DNA of 64,000 nucleotides from Rhipicephalus microplus (taxonomy: Eukaryota > Arthropoda > Arachnida > Ixodida > Ixodidae): assembly GCF_043290135.1 (NCBI RefSeq), contig NC_134701.1, positions 67,590,002-67,654,001 on the forward strand, written 5' to 3'. Every line of letters begins with the position of its first letter. The first letter of the stretch is position 1. Positions 48,330 through 60,755 of this stretch are shown here, in pieces. Below the pieces are notes generated by a model that did no database searches, was not told the origin of the DNA, and saw nothing but the letters and a program-made list of their open reading frames with translations. Position numbers and translations under genes: made by a program.

Positions 48330-48400
48330 ACAGCTGCGTGTTACGGGGGAGCCTCATCTTTATGGAAGTGCGTAGATTACATGGGCCGTTTGCCAACTCG
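48203..48400 (+). pseudogene. RNase H remnant after integrase
   Basis: In this frame the product reads FTWSVRKLHIFLFGRSF and then QSDHKPLVYITSANR, which matches the end of a gypsy-type RNase H. The start of RNase H and the entire RT are absent. A deletion therefore joined the region after integrase to the last part of RNase H; its junction probably lies between 48080 and 48205. Confidence 0.78.
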
Positions 48401-48660
48401 GTGAGCAACGTCTGCATAAAGAATCGATGCTCAGTGGTATTAATAGCTTAAGATGTAAACCTTACAGCGCGATACAAATATCATGACGCTTTAGTTCTGT
48501 GACTTGTTTCAATTTTTTTCTGGTGTGTACTTCTGTGACCGAATGTGCCGAGTGTGCGGGGCTCGGAACTGCTATAGTGTGCAGTGGTGCTTACGTGTGT
48601 GTTTTCGACAGCAAACCAACGTGCCCCAGTGCCCCCAAGTTCTTCTACCGGAAGAACTTT

Positions 48661-48675
48661 CTTAACTGGGGGTGA
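48661..48675 (+). promoter_or_regulatory. Polypurine-like tract of E
   Basis: AACTGGGGGTGA stands directly before the 3' LTR. It is shorter than the tracts of A and B. Confidence 0.45.
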
Positions 48676-49334
48676 TGTGATGTAGTACCTTAAAAATGCG
48701 AGCATAGCAGACGACAGCACCACATCATTTAGAAGATGAGAAGAATGAAGGGGCATGGCAGCGCCCCCATTGAAAAAAGAAGAGGAGATGCTCGCGGAGA
48801 ACGAAGCTGTTCGGACGCCGGCAAGACGACGCAAGGGAGCCTAGGGCGAACCCGCAACTACGCGCGAGGTTCAAAAGGCCGAGTTCCAGTCCTCGAGCCA
48901 TTGACGTCCTCGGGGCACGGCGTGTCGTCGTGGCCAAGCTCGAGTTCTCGGTGAGTGGTCCTGAGGACATCTCCGGTACGGCGAGCGCCTTCGAAAGACC
49001 GGAGCTGCTGACCATATCCACCGAGCCGACGTCGCTGACAGTGTGCGGCTACGCCTAGACCTGGTGATGCCCCTTACAGTGGTATGCTGACCTGGAACGC
49101 AAGCGGCGACAGCATCCGAGCACGCAACGGGTCCCTCTTCAAGGCACCGGGCTACGGCACTGACTGTGAGACTGTTTACTCTTTTTTCCTGTGTGAACTG
49201 CGTGCGTGTACGACTTATAGTACTCTATGTGAAATAGTTCTCTTTGTTCATCCAATATAACTCTCGTTTGTTTGCCTCACTGTCTCCATCTTCGCGTCAC
49301 ACGCCTTGCTATGTGACGAACCTAACACATGACA
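48676..49334 (+). repeat. 3' LTR of element E (659 bp)
   Basis: Partner of 44402-45065, with scattered substitutions and small deletions. Confidence 0.93.
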
Positions 49335-49339
49335 GTCAC

Positions 49340-52300
49340 ATGCTCCAGTGCACGTAAATAGTGATGGCACGATTCTATCACCATCCAGCTTCGTTGTCGA
49401 GCGTGCAACGTTACACGACGGAGCTGGTAGGTAGCATCGGCGAGTATCGCTACCGGTCCGATATGGCAGCCCAGGTGGTTGCCTGGACTCTGAATGGGCG
49501 CAAGCCGTCCACAGTTTGAAAACTATGCACCATGAGCTATGGAGGGGTAGAGGAATTGGTTCCGTGCAGTACTCTATACATAGGCTGTGCCCTCGACTTC
49601 CGGGAAAGCGGGAGGAAGTGGTTGGAAGCCCCAGACACGCACAACAAAAGCCGAGAGAGTTTTCTGTCTGACTTGGCCAGCACCAGCCTGCGTAAGTACA
49701 TGAAGTTGCAGTGCACCCATCATGTCTGCGCAAACGGGCTATTGCCCGCGATCATGCGATAGCTTGTTGGCGTTCGAAAAAAATGCCACCACCCGAGACA
49801 GAATTCGGGAGCAATAGCTGAAATTAGCGGGGTGCCTAAGTGGAATTCGCACGAGCTACCATCACCTCAAAGCGGAAGCTTGGGGACGTGCACTACGGAT
49901 GAAGAAGGCACGACTGTGTTTCATCTGGCGCCCCCCACGAATGTCCAGCGACCGTTCCTATACGCGCACAGGTTTCTCTGGCTCACTCGTCTTGGCGTTA
50001 GTTCTAGTAGTTCTACTAGTAGAACACCAAATTTGTCTACTTGATATCGCCAATTTTTCTTTGCTTTTTGTTGCGACGAATCGTCGCCGCTTTGCTGTAG
50101 TTTATTATGTCGATTGTGTGTGCCCTTCCATATGATGGTGAAGCAAGTAATGCAGTGGAGCGACTAAGTTACAGGAGCGTATTATTGCGATACATCGTCA
50201 GCACAGTAGAAAGTGAGCAAGAGTAGGGATTCTAGAAGCAGGTTTATCCGGCGTTCAGTGTAGTGTCCGTAGTCTCGTAAAAGATAAGGTGGTGTGGAGA
50301 TCAATTTATGGATTTGAAGAAGAAATACCTTCAATTTTTTCAAAGTTTCTTTTTGTGTGTGTCTATCATCGGTGCTTATTCTGCCAAAATTATTTCAAAA
50401 ATATTCGCTATTCTGAATAATTTCGATTTTGTACCGATTTTTGATTTCGTGATCAATAAATATTTTATTCTCTCTCTCCAAGGCATTGCAAAAGCACCCT
50501 ATACATCTCTTACTTTCCCTCTCGCGGTGCTTCTGGTCGGTGGGGTGTATTTACTCCGTGGGAGTCGTAATACTAGTAATGCAAAAATAACCATGTCCTC
50601 CGCGATTGGCTTGTGCAACGTGTCGTTGCTACACGTCCGTCTCAATAGGCGCGTTTCTAACAGCAAAAGCGGAATATTTTCAACGTCTGAAAACATCACC
50701 AGCTGGCGACCTTAACTCAAACGTCTTCAATCATGGCCTCCAACCATGCCACACGTAACCCTGTGACGCTCGCCTGCCTGACCTCGCTCTAACATTGCGT
50801 TTTTTTTTTTGCTTATGCTCGCCCCGAGAAAACTTGCAGCCTGGCTACAGAGAAGACACGACGAGCGTTGCATTTCCCTCTATTCCGGCCATGATTGTCA
50901 ATAAATCTAAAGTACTGCAACCTGTCGGCAGTACCCTTCCTTCGCTCAATCAGAGATGATGTTCTAGCTGTCGCTCTGCCAATGCCAAAAGACATCGTGA
51001 AAGTTATTCTATAACAACTTACACTAGACATTCAAGTTCATATGGACACGTTTTAATAACAACTTACACTAGACATTCAAGTTCATATGGACACGTTTTA
51101 CTGTCACGTTGTATTGATTCCTGTGACGAAGGGATCAACCATTTCTTAGGGTGCAGCTCTTAGACCCCCCTCCAGCGTTAAGCGGCGTCGCTATCGGTGG
51201 TGTAACCACGCGAACGAGTGTGTGCCACAAAATTCAGGCACGCACCAATATCGTGTTAAGTAAATGCGAGTGTTAAACGGAAATAAAGCACGTGCCACGT
51301 GAATGGGGAAAAGCAAAGAAACTCGAACAGGGAGTCAAAGCCACGCATAGCGGCGCTGCGACTCAGAACAGGCAGCATCATCTCTACTAGAAAAGCAGAA
51401 ATCGGGCTTCATCGAAACACACTGAATCGCCAGTGCCCTCTGCTGTGCCTATTTTCCATTTCCCCGGAACATGACGACAGAGCCAGGCGCGGTGTTGTCG
51501 TCACTCCACAAGCTTGAGTTTTGGTTCTCTATAAGCAGACCTGAGTTGTACCTCAGACAACAGGCTCTGTGTCAACAATATAGACTACACGTGCAGATTG
51601 TACAACGGCGAACCCAATCCGGACCGACCGCCAGGCATTGCGTCTTGTCAGTTCCAGATTCAAAACCTGAAATCGTCACATTTAAGTGCTACGGCACGAC
51701 TGTGAAGCCACGCTTCTTGTCGGTCTCCGTCTTCCTTTGCTGCCCGTGTCAAGCACATGCATCGTGATCCCATTCTTCGGCATGACCTTGTACTTTGATT
51801 TACTGAGACCTGGATAGCTCCCAAACAACGAGTCGAATATACTACCAGTACTGTTGTGGAGCTCTCGAAGACCACAACCGGGGTGTGAGTGACTATCTCC
51901 TTGGGTACGGGTATGTCTGCAGAGCTCATGGAAATATCAGGTACTTCAGATCTACTTCATGACCTATGCCGCAACGTTGGACGATGGCTTACTGGTAGAT
52001 GCTGTGTGTCCGCCCACTCTGTTTACCAAAGACCTCGTGCACTTCCTGTGCCTCGCATTAACTCCATGCCAAAGATAGCTGTGATTGACTATTATAGACA
52101 TAATAACAAACACGACCGTGCTACCAATTATGCATGATAACATACCATTCCTTTGATCGAAACTCATCCCGCTGTTGTGTCGACCTCACGAAACACTTGC
52201 ATAGAACTCGTCTTTAGGAACCAGGCATGGCTACAACAAGCCAAACATATCTCCACACACTTGTGCGACCACAATGCTTCTTTCATTAAAATAAAAGACT

Positions 52301-52544
52301 GGCAGGCGTGTATTGCCTATAGAGGGAGCTGTGGAAAATAAATGGTGGTATGTGATTGTATGTACATACTACGTGCACATGAATCCTTTCTCCTGTTGTG
52401 TATTATGCATTATTCTATGCTGAGTTCGTCCTTCGTTCGCAATATGGCCATGAGCCTTGTAAAATAAACATGTGCCAACAGTACCATTATAAAAGATGTT
52501 CTGTACATTTGTGGAATCAACCCGCATTCAACTTAGCTACGTGT
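49340..52544. other. No gene; one 45-bp tandem duplication
   Basis: Unassigned sequence. 51011-51055 is repeated without change directly after. Short open frames show no recognisable domain. Confidence 0.5.
51011..51100. repeat. 45-bp perfect tandem duplication
   Basis: The unit begins ATAACAACTTACACTAGACA and is present twice, so it is recent. Confidence 0.95.
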
Positions 52545-52735
52545 CAGGGTGGCGCGGTGCTCTGATGCTGACCCGATAAACACGTACTCGATCCCGGCCG
52601 TGGTGCTCGCGTTTTAAGATGGACGCTAAGTGATGTCAATGCTCATCAATGAGCCCCGGGTGGTCGAAACTTCCGCTGCAGTTCACTGTGGTGTGCCTCA
52701 TATTCATATTGGTGTCATGGCGTGTCAAATTGTTA
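52545..52735 (+). mobile_element. Diverged tRNA-derived SINE
   Basis: A head with B-box-like ACTCGATCCC and a tail containing CCCGGGTGGTCGAAACTTCC and GTGCCTCATATTCATAT. It belongs to the same family as the SINEs in the inverted-repeat arms, but has its head. Confidence 0.6.
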
Positions 52736-53421
52736 AAATTATCGATACACAGTGCGTGACTCGAGATAAGTGCCTCTCAACCCCCCCTTCTTCTTTTTAA
52801 TTTTCAGTATGTACGCTACTAAACAAAATATTTACAAAAGGTTTACCAGTTCTGTGACTTTCAGTACATCTCTCGTTGTCCCCTCAGCTCTTAGAGTGCT
52901 GAAAAAAAGCTGCATTTTAGCTAATGCAGCAAAAATTTGCCAGGAAGATAGTTTTTTGAACTTGTAATTTTGGTTTCTACGCCACCACCAATGAAAAACG
53001 ACCGGCGGATACGTCGATGATGTACCCGGATAGCAGCGACAACGACGCTAACGCCGAATGACCCCTGGCCCCCGCTGGTCCAAACAGCCACGAAGCACAG
53101 GTCTACGGTGGACACCTAACCAGTCCTAACTAGCATGGCTAGGCTTTAAAGTGTTGCCGTGGAAGGTAAAACGTTCATACACACCTCTGCACTAAGCGTT
53201 CACGTGATCTTTCTCGTAAACAAAGTTTTGGCCACTATCTTATCGAACGGTATCAATTGGGTATTGATTAGTCAATCTACACGAATCCAGTAACTTTAAA
53301 ATGTTGCTTAGGTTAATTAGCCTAATTTAAATGATTAGTGTAGCAGGGTTTACCCAAAGTCTCAATTCCAAAAACAGACGTGGGCCTGATTGACTTGTGT
53401 CACAAAAGAAATTATTATTTC

Positions 53422-53619
53422 TGTTGTGTAAGCGCCGGTTCATGCGAAAGAGGAGCAGACAAGTTTCCTGGGAGCGAGTGATGTTTATCGCCACATGTTC
53501 ATAGTTCCGTGGCCCGGTCCAGATAAGCCCCGGGCGAGATGCACCGCGTGCTTTTTATTCATTTCATGCGCGTGCGCATTGTCGGCTTGATCAAATGCGG
53601 CGCTCGGCTGGACACCACA
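53422..53619 (-). repeat. 3' LTR of element F (198 bp)
   Basis: Matches 60128-60325 at equal length but with clearly more differences than the LTR pairs of B and C, so F is older. Confidence 0.9.
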
Positions 53620-53653
53620 TCCCTCCCCTTTTAATTGGCTACACTCTACCAAG

Positions 53654-56600
53654 CTAAACTGCAGCTTGATATCTCTCAGGTGGTCGACGGCCTCTCAACG
53701 GGTTGCGTCTAGCACCCGCCGTCTGAATGTCTTGCGAAACATCAGGACTACTGGCGGTAGGAGCGCAGAATGTCGCTGGGTTGACGCTCGGCTGAACCAC
53801 CAGGAACTCTGAACCCTCCTGGTCCGATGCCTCGCAGTCTGGGTCTGTGGTCCACCCGAGCAGCTGTTCCTTGTGACGACGCCAGATGAAACTGCCTCTG
53901 GGAGTGGTAACACGAACGGTGAAAGACAAAGGGCCTGACTGCCCCACCACAACACCATAGACCCATTTGGATCTGCCACGATAATTGCGAGCCATCACTC
54001 GGTCACCCACTGCTTTGTCAAGATCACGACGTGGGCAAGCCATGGTTTGCTTGAAATGATTATATGCAACTATTCCTCGCACCTCTGGCTTGACAACGTC
54101 GAGTCTATTTCGCAGCCGACGATATAGCAACAAGTTTTCTGGCGACTGCTTAGTTCTGGCATGAGGCGCGTCGCGAAGCAAGCAAACACTTTTGTAGTCT
54201 GTGATATAACGTGTCCTTTCCAGTATATTTGCGAAGAGCGTTTTTAAGTTTCTGAACAAAACGCTCTGCAAGCCCATTTAAGCTGGGATGATACGGTGCT
54301 GTAAATATGTGACGATAGCCCATTTCTTCGACAAAAAAGCCTAAACTCTTCAGAGATGAGCTGTGGGCTGTTATCAGGGACAATCGTTTCAGGGAAATTA
54401 AACCACGTAAACAGTTCTCTCAATATGTCAACGGTAATGTCTGCTGCAATGGAGCACATAACCAACACTCCCGGCCACTTCGAGTGGGCGTCCACGACAA
54501 CAAGAAACATCGAGTCAAAAAGGGGTCAGCAAAATCTGTATGCACGCGCTGCCACGGCGCTGATGGCTGAGACCAAGGGTGAAGGGGCGCTTTGCTCGGT
54601 TCGTCATGTTGATCTTGACAAATTACGCAGCCCTTGACACGATGATCGAGGTCCGCCTTGATGAATGGCCACTACACGTCGCTCCGCGCCAGTTGCTTGC
54701 TGCGCACGATGCCTGGTTGCCCTTCGTGGAGTTCGTCCAGCAGCAAGCTGCACAACTTTGCCGGCATGATCACTCGCATCCCGAACATCATGCAGCCTTG
54801 GTGAGCTATAGGAGCTCGTTGCATCTGTCAAGAAAAAAAAGGCTTCAAATGTTTTTTTAGTCACAGACGGCGGCCACTTCACAACAACAAAATCAATCAC
54901 TTCAAAAAGCAAGGGGTCCCGAGCTGTTCGCGCAATGTCTTGGCTTGAAACTGGCATAGATTGCAACCGCAATTAATAGGAAGTTTCCTCTCGTTTTTGT
55001 GTTTCATCTTCCACAATTGTTAGCGGGAGGTGCGAACAAAAATAGGCTCCAGCGTTCTCGCTTGAAGGCCTGAAGATGAGAGAACAGCGATAAGCCTATA
55101 GTGTGACAACGTGCTGCAAACGTGCTGCCGCGATGCAAACGTGCTGCCGCGATGGTAGGAATGCCGGCAATCGGGCCCAACTTTGTCTGAAGCGGTTTAT
55201 GGTCGGTCACTAATGTGAACGAACGACCATAAATGTAGAAATGGAACTTCGTAACACCAAATATTATTGCAAGGGCCTATTTTTCAAGTTGGCTGTATTT
55301 TTTTGGCATCGGTCTACGTCTTCGATGCGAAAGAGATTAGCTTCGTGCTGCCATTAGCCAAAACATGAGAAAGAACTGCACCTAAACCATATTGTAATGC
55401 ATCGCATGATAGGTGCAACGGTTCGCACGAGTCATAGTGCGCCAAAATGAGCGGTGAAGCTAGCAAACTCTAAATCTTTGTGAACGCTTCCAGGCAGCGC
55501 TTATCCCTGCACCACGGGGCGTTTTTACGCACCAACATGAAAAATGGTTGCGCTACCATTGCTAGGTTGGGAAGGAACTTGCCGTAGAAATTACCGACTC
55601 CCAGGAACAACTGCAGCTGCTGCCTGTCCTTAGGGGCTGGCGCCTTGAGGAGTGCGTGAAGCTTCTCTGTCGTTGCCGAGATGCCTTGGGTGGTGATTCT
55701 GTGACCAAGGTAGCGTAGTACTTCTGGAAAAATGAACACTTCTCCTTGACGCGGACGCCTCTTTCAAGAAGTCGTTTTAACACAGCTTCTAGATTCAAGA
55801 AATGTTCTTCCCCGTTCTTACCAGTCACCAAGATGTCGTCCAGGCAGCAGCAAGCACCGCGTAAACCCTTCATCATGGTGTCTATTATTATTTGGGAAAT
55901 ACCGGGTGCAGATGAAATTTCAAACGCGAGTCCGTCAACCGCAAACAAACCTTTCTGCGTATTTATAGTGAGGTATTGTTTCAACGACTCCGACATAACC
56001 ACTTGCTGACAGGCCCGATTGAGATCAATGTGAGAAATGCTTACCTCCCTACAAAGATGCGAACAGGTCTTCCACTTTAGGCAATGAGTAGCGGTCGACA
56101 TCAAGGCATGGGTTAACGGTCGTCTTGTAGTCGCCGCAAACCCTTATGCTGCCGTCTTGCTTGATTACCGGTACTGCCGCCGTAGCATATTCCGATGTCG
56201 TAACTGGTGATAAAGTTCCTAGTTTCTCCATTTTGTCCAACTCATCGTCAAAGGCTTTTTGCAGTGCAAATGGAACATTCCTGGCCTTTAGGAATCTCGG
56301 CTTCACATAAGGTTTAAGAAAAAAAAATTCGACACGCTTTTCCGTTGTCGTGCCTAACTCGTCTTTGAAAAGGGGTCTGTACTTCGCCAACAACGCGTCG
56401 AGCCTCTTTTTTACAGTGATATGGGTTGTGCCTGACCTTGAAGTGTTGTTCAGGTTCCAGATTCTCGCCAGTCCAGTTGGACAGCCTATAGCCACTTCCG
56501 GCCCAGTAGAGGTGGTCCCTTGTGCTCCACGACGTAGAGCGCTACATGCGCCAAATATTCGCCATGCTGCACGTTAATCGAGGACACCCCCTGGGGTTGT

Positions 56601-56860
56601 ACCAGTGCTCCTGTGTAGGTACGAAGCTTTACTGTAGTGGGCTCCTGGACGGCTAAGGCAAAGAGCTGACGGAACTGAGTCGTTTACATGACGGAAACAG
56701 CCGCACCCGTATCTAGCTTCATGTTCACCAAAACGCCTTCGATAGTCAACTCTATGGTGACTGGTTTGAAATTAGCCGTGGACACGCCGTTTAGACGGAG
56801 GGACGAAGCTTTCCGCGACACAACCGTCAGCACATCGACACTCATATTCCCTGGCTTCTT
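53654..56860 (-). pseudogene. pol: Degenerate pol (protease-RT-RNase H-integrase)
   Basis: Read on the minus strand in several frames. Protease has LDTGAAVSVM near 56700-56730. RT has the motifs RVCGDYKTTVNP and ILVTG; the usual YxDD box is CLDD at 55847-55836. RNase H shows TDHKPLQTKLGP near 55200. Integrase core is split over two frames (VVDAHSKWP, then VPDNSPQLIS, then YHPSLNGLAERF), so D, D and E can still be placed. The C-terminal part (54277-53654) keeps one frame with KAVGDRVMARNYRGRSKWVYG and an Arg/Pro-rich end. No long uninterrupted polyprotein remains. Confidence 0.85.
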
Positions 56861-56889
56861 AGACGAACTCTTACGACTACTTCAGCACG

Positions 56890-57585
56890 CTCTCTAGATA
56901 TGCTCTTTTTTGTCGCCGTTGAAACAGGTTGTGCTCACATGCGTGCACGCTTCACTCCTGTGTTTTTGCTAACAGCAGCGAAAACCGCTTTTACTTGTTT
57001 TCCGAGATTCCGCTTGCACAATGTGCACATCCCCGACTGCGCAGTCACCACCGCGTGCCTCGGCGGCATTCTTTTTAGCCGCTTCCAAGGCCAGAACCCG
57101 CTCCACCGCTTTCTGGAGCGTTAGCTTACTAGCTTCCGTGAAAAGCACTCGCTGAATGTCTTCTCGTAGCAGGCCACACACGAAGCGGTCCCGAAAGGAC
57201 TCGTCCAATGCACTTCCAAACTCGCACGTTTGCGACAGTTTACGAAGGCGCTCGGACACAAACTCAGAAAAAGACTCGCCGTTTTGTTGACACCTCCGGT
57301 GAAACTTGGCCCGCTCCCGAATAACGGATGGCTTTGGGGACAAACGGTCTCTCATAACTAAGAAGGCAGTTCTGGAGCTCGTAATGACTTCAACAGCCCG
57401 TAAGTCTTGGGACCGGTGATACTCAAAAACGCGTGCATTTTGTCGCTGTCGGGTAGGCGTTTGATAATCCGGAACGTCGTAAGGCGCTCTTCATACGAAG
57501 CCTAGTCGCTGGCAGACTCGTCGAAAATTTCCAGCCGCCGTTGTCTCCCGGCCAAGTGCGTCCCCGCTGCCCTTGCCTCAGTCAT
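56890..57585 (-). pseudogene. gag: Degenerate Gag
   Basis: Starts at an ATG at 57585. An in-frame TAG follows within the first 30 codons, and more stops near codon 70. The next segment (57355-56969) keeps LSPKPSVIRERAKFHRR and DRFVCGLL, which are typical of Gag in this branch. The zinc knuckle near 56920 is degraded: the second Cys and a Gly have been replaced. The gene is dead. Confidence 0.8.
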
Positions 57586-58693
57586 GATGAAAAGTCACCG
57601 CCTCTGCACAGTGCAAAAAAACGTTCTTCTTCACCGAGCCAAATTTGGAGACACTTGCCTTACAATAGGTGACCAGTAAAAGAGCGAGGGATTGTGGGAT
57701 GCACCGTCTGCTACCAGCTTCCGGTTCGAGAAGAGTAGACGACGGTGAACAGCTTCGCCTCAAGCCTCTGATTATTCGGGTATCGCACGCTTTCGCCCGT
57801 TCATCTTTGTCCTGATAAACCATGGTCGGTTAATCAGCCGTTAGCTGCTCCAACTCGAGCGTGAAAGGCAAACGCATGTATCGATTGCCATCAAACGAAG
57901 AAACAAAATTGTGGTGGGCCGCGGATGTGAAGAGAGCCACAGCGACAGGTAGCCTTTGAGTACGGAACGTTGAAGCCAGAGTGTGCGAAAACCTTTTTAT
58001 CACAGGTACGTGTGTATTGCACAGTAAACAAAGCTTACGCATAAATTTGTTGCGAATAACATACTCAGAAATAAATTGTCGTGCCGACGCGCCTAGCAAA
58101 AATATAATGGGAACGCACGGGTGAAATCTACCTGCCTTGCGAGATGAGCGTTGGCCATTGCACTCATATATATCACAAAAAAGGCAAAAGCCTCACTCAA
58201 GAGTAAACTTACACGAATCGCTGGACGAGTGCATTTGCGTTTATCTTGGTCAAAGTGTGCGCCAGGACGGCACTCAAAGGAAGAACTGCGTTACAAGCGC
58301 AGGGTTTAGATTATTCGGCGCCGCCTATGTCTGACTGTATTGTCTATGTGCCGCCGTGCCGCGTAACTTGATCAAGATTAGCGTTTAAATAAGCGTCTGG
58401 CTTTGAATAAGCAATGCATATTAGAGAGCGCAGAAGGCGAGAAAAAAAATCTCAATGCGCTCACTAAGTGCTGCGCTTCAAGCCAATTGACCAACAGTGC
58501 CAGCCGAAGCAGTGATCCCGAAATGAACTCTTAGCACACCGCTACAGTCATCGCCACCTTTTGCTATCTTTAAAATGAGGATTTTTTACCTGCAGTAACG
58601 TACCATACAATGAAAATTGTTTTCTGTATCGACTGATCTGCTAGCCAAACTGACAGTACCCCCCTCTCCCGAGCAGCATAAAAGCATTGCAGA
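57586..58693 (-). other. Leader of element F, no gene seen
   Basis: Sequence between gag and the nested solo LTR. No recognisable frame; it may be a long untranslated leader or hold a further unidentified insertion. Confidence 0.5.
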
Positions 58694-59845
58694 TCATTTG
58701 TCACACCGGTCCCGTTTATTAGGGAGGCGATCGCCGGGCTAATTCCAAGAGCCGAAGTATCGGCCCCCCGAACCGCACCACGAAAGCGTGGACAATTTAG
58801 AAGTGGTCCTTTTTGGTGCGCCAGCGGACGCCGGCTGTGGCCCAAAGAACAAGTCAGAGCCGAGAGTTGATAACCAAAACAAATATTATATTCTCAAAAT
58901 TGGCAGATCGAAAACAATACACGAGAATGCACACTCCACAATAGTTACATACAATACGTCACCAATCAATCAACACACTACACAGTACAATTAGCCACAC
59001 TCGAACAACGGACACAGACAACAATACGCACTACAATGCAGTCGCATGCATTGAACAACCAAGACACTCAAAGACTAAAGAGATAGAAAACATATTCAGT
59101 CCAAAGTTCTTGGAACCTAAGTCTAGATGATACTCTTCCGAGAATCACTCACTGAAAGTCCAGCGTTGTTGTCGTTCCGCAGCCCTCGAAGTTTCTCTTC
59201 CAGGAAACCTCCCGTCTTCAATTGGCCATTCTTCAAACTTCAACTTCTTCGCCGGAACACGTCGGCTTCACACACGCAGCTGTTGCCACGAATCTTCGCT
59301 CAATAGCGGTAAACACACGCTCTTGCCTGTAGCTCGAGCTTCACCCCTCAGGTGGAAATCCTCTTCATCTCCGGCTTCGTCCCTACGGACCAAAAACTTC
59401 GCCGACTACACGGCGGAATCCCTACGCGCTCTGGCGCTCACTTCCGTCTCCTCCTGATCTCTCATCTCCGCTGCTCGGTTAAATACCTTGCGCGCGACAT
59501 TCCAGACGCTTCTCGTCATTTCGTCGGCGCGATACGCAGCGAAAGCTGGGGAGAGGCGCGAGACGGTTCGACTGCCCTCCCCGGAGGATGATTCAACTCG
59601 GTATGACCACGCCCCTTTCGTTCTGGAAATTTCTAGCGCTTGCCCGGCCGCCGCTGTGGGGTGAGGAGGTTCATCGGCGACGCCACGCTTCCTAGAGGAG
59701 AGGCGTCGCGCGCCCGGGGAGCCTTGGATGCTTGTTTTCTCTTTTCTCTCTTTTTTTTTCGTTGACCTCACCGCGTCTCTCTGGGCGCGTTATCGCAAGA
59801 ATTTGGCGGCGCGCCCGTTTTTAGCGCTCGTTTTGTGACATCATT
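58694..59845. repeat. 5-bp duplications of the nested solo LTR (TCATT)
   Basis: TCATT at 58694-58698 and at 59841-59845. Confidence 0.8.
58699..59840 (-). mobile_element. Solo LTR (1142 bp) nested in element F
   Basis: The segment has 7-bp inverted ends, TGTCACA and TGTGACA. On the minus strand it has AATAAA near its 3' end (about 58717) and a TATA-like GGTATTTAACC at about 59474-59484. No gag or pol is present. With the duplication on both sides this fits a solo LTR. Its length and sequence match none of the other LTRs, so it represents a further family. Confidence 0.72.
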
Positions 59846-60127
59846 TTACTGCGATAGAAAGTTTCCTTAGAGTTCATGGCTTTCGTAGCTTGTCATCGTC
59901 ACAGTCACGGTTAGCAAAAACAAAATAAAACAACTTCTAAAGCACTGACATCGCACAGAGAGGTGTTTTTTATCAACGGAGCGGTACAAAAATACGCGTG
60001 TGCCACTGCTAACCCGCGTGGTGCGTCGAACAGGAAGCCGTCGCATCCCCCAGTTTCCTGCGAATGCCCATAATACCGGTCACCTATTGAAGAACTACGG
60101 CGTCAAAATCCCATCCTCGCCGCCAGT
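59846..60127 (-). other. Leader of element F next to its 5' LTR
   Basis: Holds the primer-site region at about 60108-60127 (minus strand) and no gene. Confidence 0.5.
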
Positions 60128-60325
60128 TGTTGTGTGGGCGTCGGTTCATGCGAAAGAGGAGCAGACAAGTTTCCTGGGAGCGATTGACGTTTATTGCCAC
60201 ATGTTCATCATTCCGTGTCCCGGTCCAGATAAGCCCCGGGCGAGATGCGGCGCATGCTTTTTAATCCTTTCATGCGTGTGCGCATTATCGGCTTGATAAA
60301 ATGCGGTGCTCGGCCATACGCCACA
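60128..60325 (-). repeat. 5' LTR of element F (198 bp)
   Basis: Partner of 53422-53619. On the element strand it has CAATAAACG, a likely polyadenylation signal. Confidence 0.9.
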
Positions 60326-60649
60326 ATTTCATAGCTATACCTACCGTGGAACCTAATAAACTCGAAGGTGGGCAGTAAATACACCAATACACGTACATAC
60401 AGTTATTGTTCGCAAACCTGTGCTTGCCCTTTATTAACGATAACCTTATAGATGCGCCATACTAGCACAATGAACTTAATTTTTAATGCAACGAACCTTA
60501 ATTAATGTTTCGCGCGGTTCATAGTACTACCTTGAAAACGAATCTTCCCTGAATACACAGAGCAAGCAAGTTGGGGAAAAAAAGCAGGTTCAGCTCGTTC
60601 AATTGTCGCAAAACCAAGCTTCAGCCAAGTAGTGGTGGGGCTGGGAGGG

Positions 60650-60755
60650 GACAACAGAGAGTGGGAAAGGGCTGAGAAAAGGGTTCCTAGTAGTGGGTTC
60701 CTTTCCCACTCTCACACAGAGAGTGGGAAAAGGCTGAGACAAGGGTTCCTAGTAG
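60650..60755. repeat. Local duplication and inversion at the LINE 5' junction
   Basis: A block starting ACAGAGAGTGGGAAAGGGCT is present at about 60650 and again at about 60714. An inverted piece, TTCCTTTCCCACTCTC, lies between them. Confidence 0.8.

Larger units (their letters stand above)
44402..49334 (+). mobile_element. Gmr1-like LTR retrotransposon E lacking reverse transcriptase
   Basis: A 4933-bp element with LTRs of 664 and 659 bp. Order inside is SCAN-like Gag, zinc knuckles, protease, integrase and an RNase H remnant. In ordinary Ty3/gypsy elements RT and RNase H come before integrase. Here RNase H comes after integrase and RT is missing. From established knowledge, integrase before RT together with a SCAN-related capsid is the hallmark of the Gmr1-like gypsy lineage. 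The copy cannot move on its own. Confidence 0.85.
44397..49339. repeat. 5-bp target duplications of element E (GTCAC)
   Basis: GTCAC at 44397-44401 and at 49335-49339 border the element exactly. Confidence 0.85.
53422..60325 (-). mobile_element. Decayed Ty3/gypsy element F (K02A2.6-like)
   Basis: A 6904-bp element between two 198-bp LTRs with ends TGTTGTG and GCCACA. Gag and pol lie on the minus strand and have many stops and frameshifts. The sequences look like the K02A2.6/Mag-like branch. About 2.5 kb lies between the 5' LTR and gag, and 1147 bp of that is a nested solo LTR with its duplication. Element strand ACTGGCGGCGAGGATGGGAT follows the 5' LTR and may hold the primer site. Confidence 0.9.
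53417..60330. repeat. 5-bp target duplications of element F (ATTTC)
   Basis: ATTTC at 53417-53421 and at 60326-60330 border the element. Confidence 0.85.

Noticed and set aside
44402..49334. Ty1/copia element on account of integrase order
   Set aside because: The integrase and the RNase H remnant are gypsy-like in sequence and the Gag is SCAN-like, so Gmr1-like gypsy fits better.
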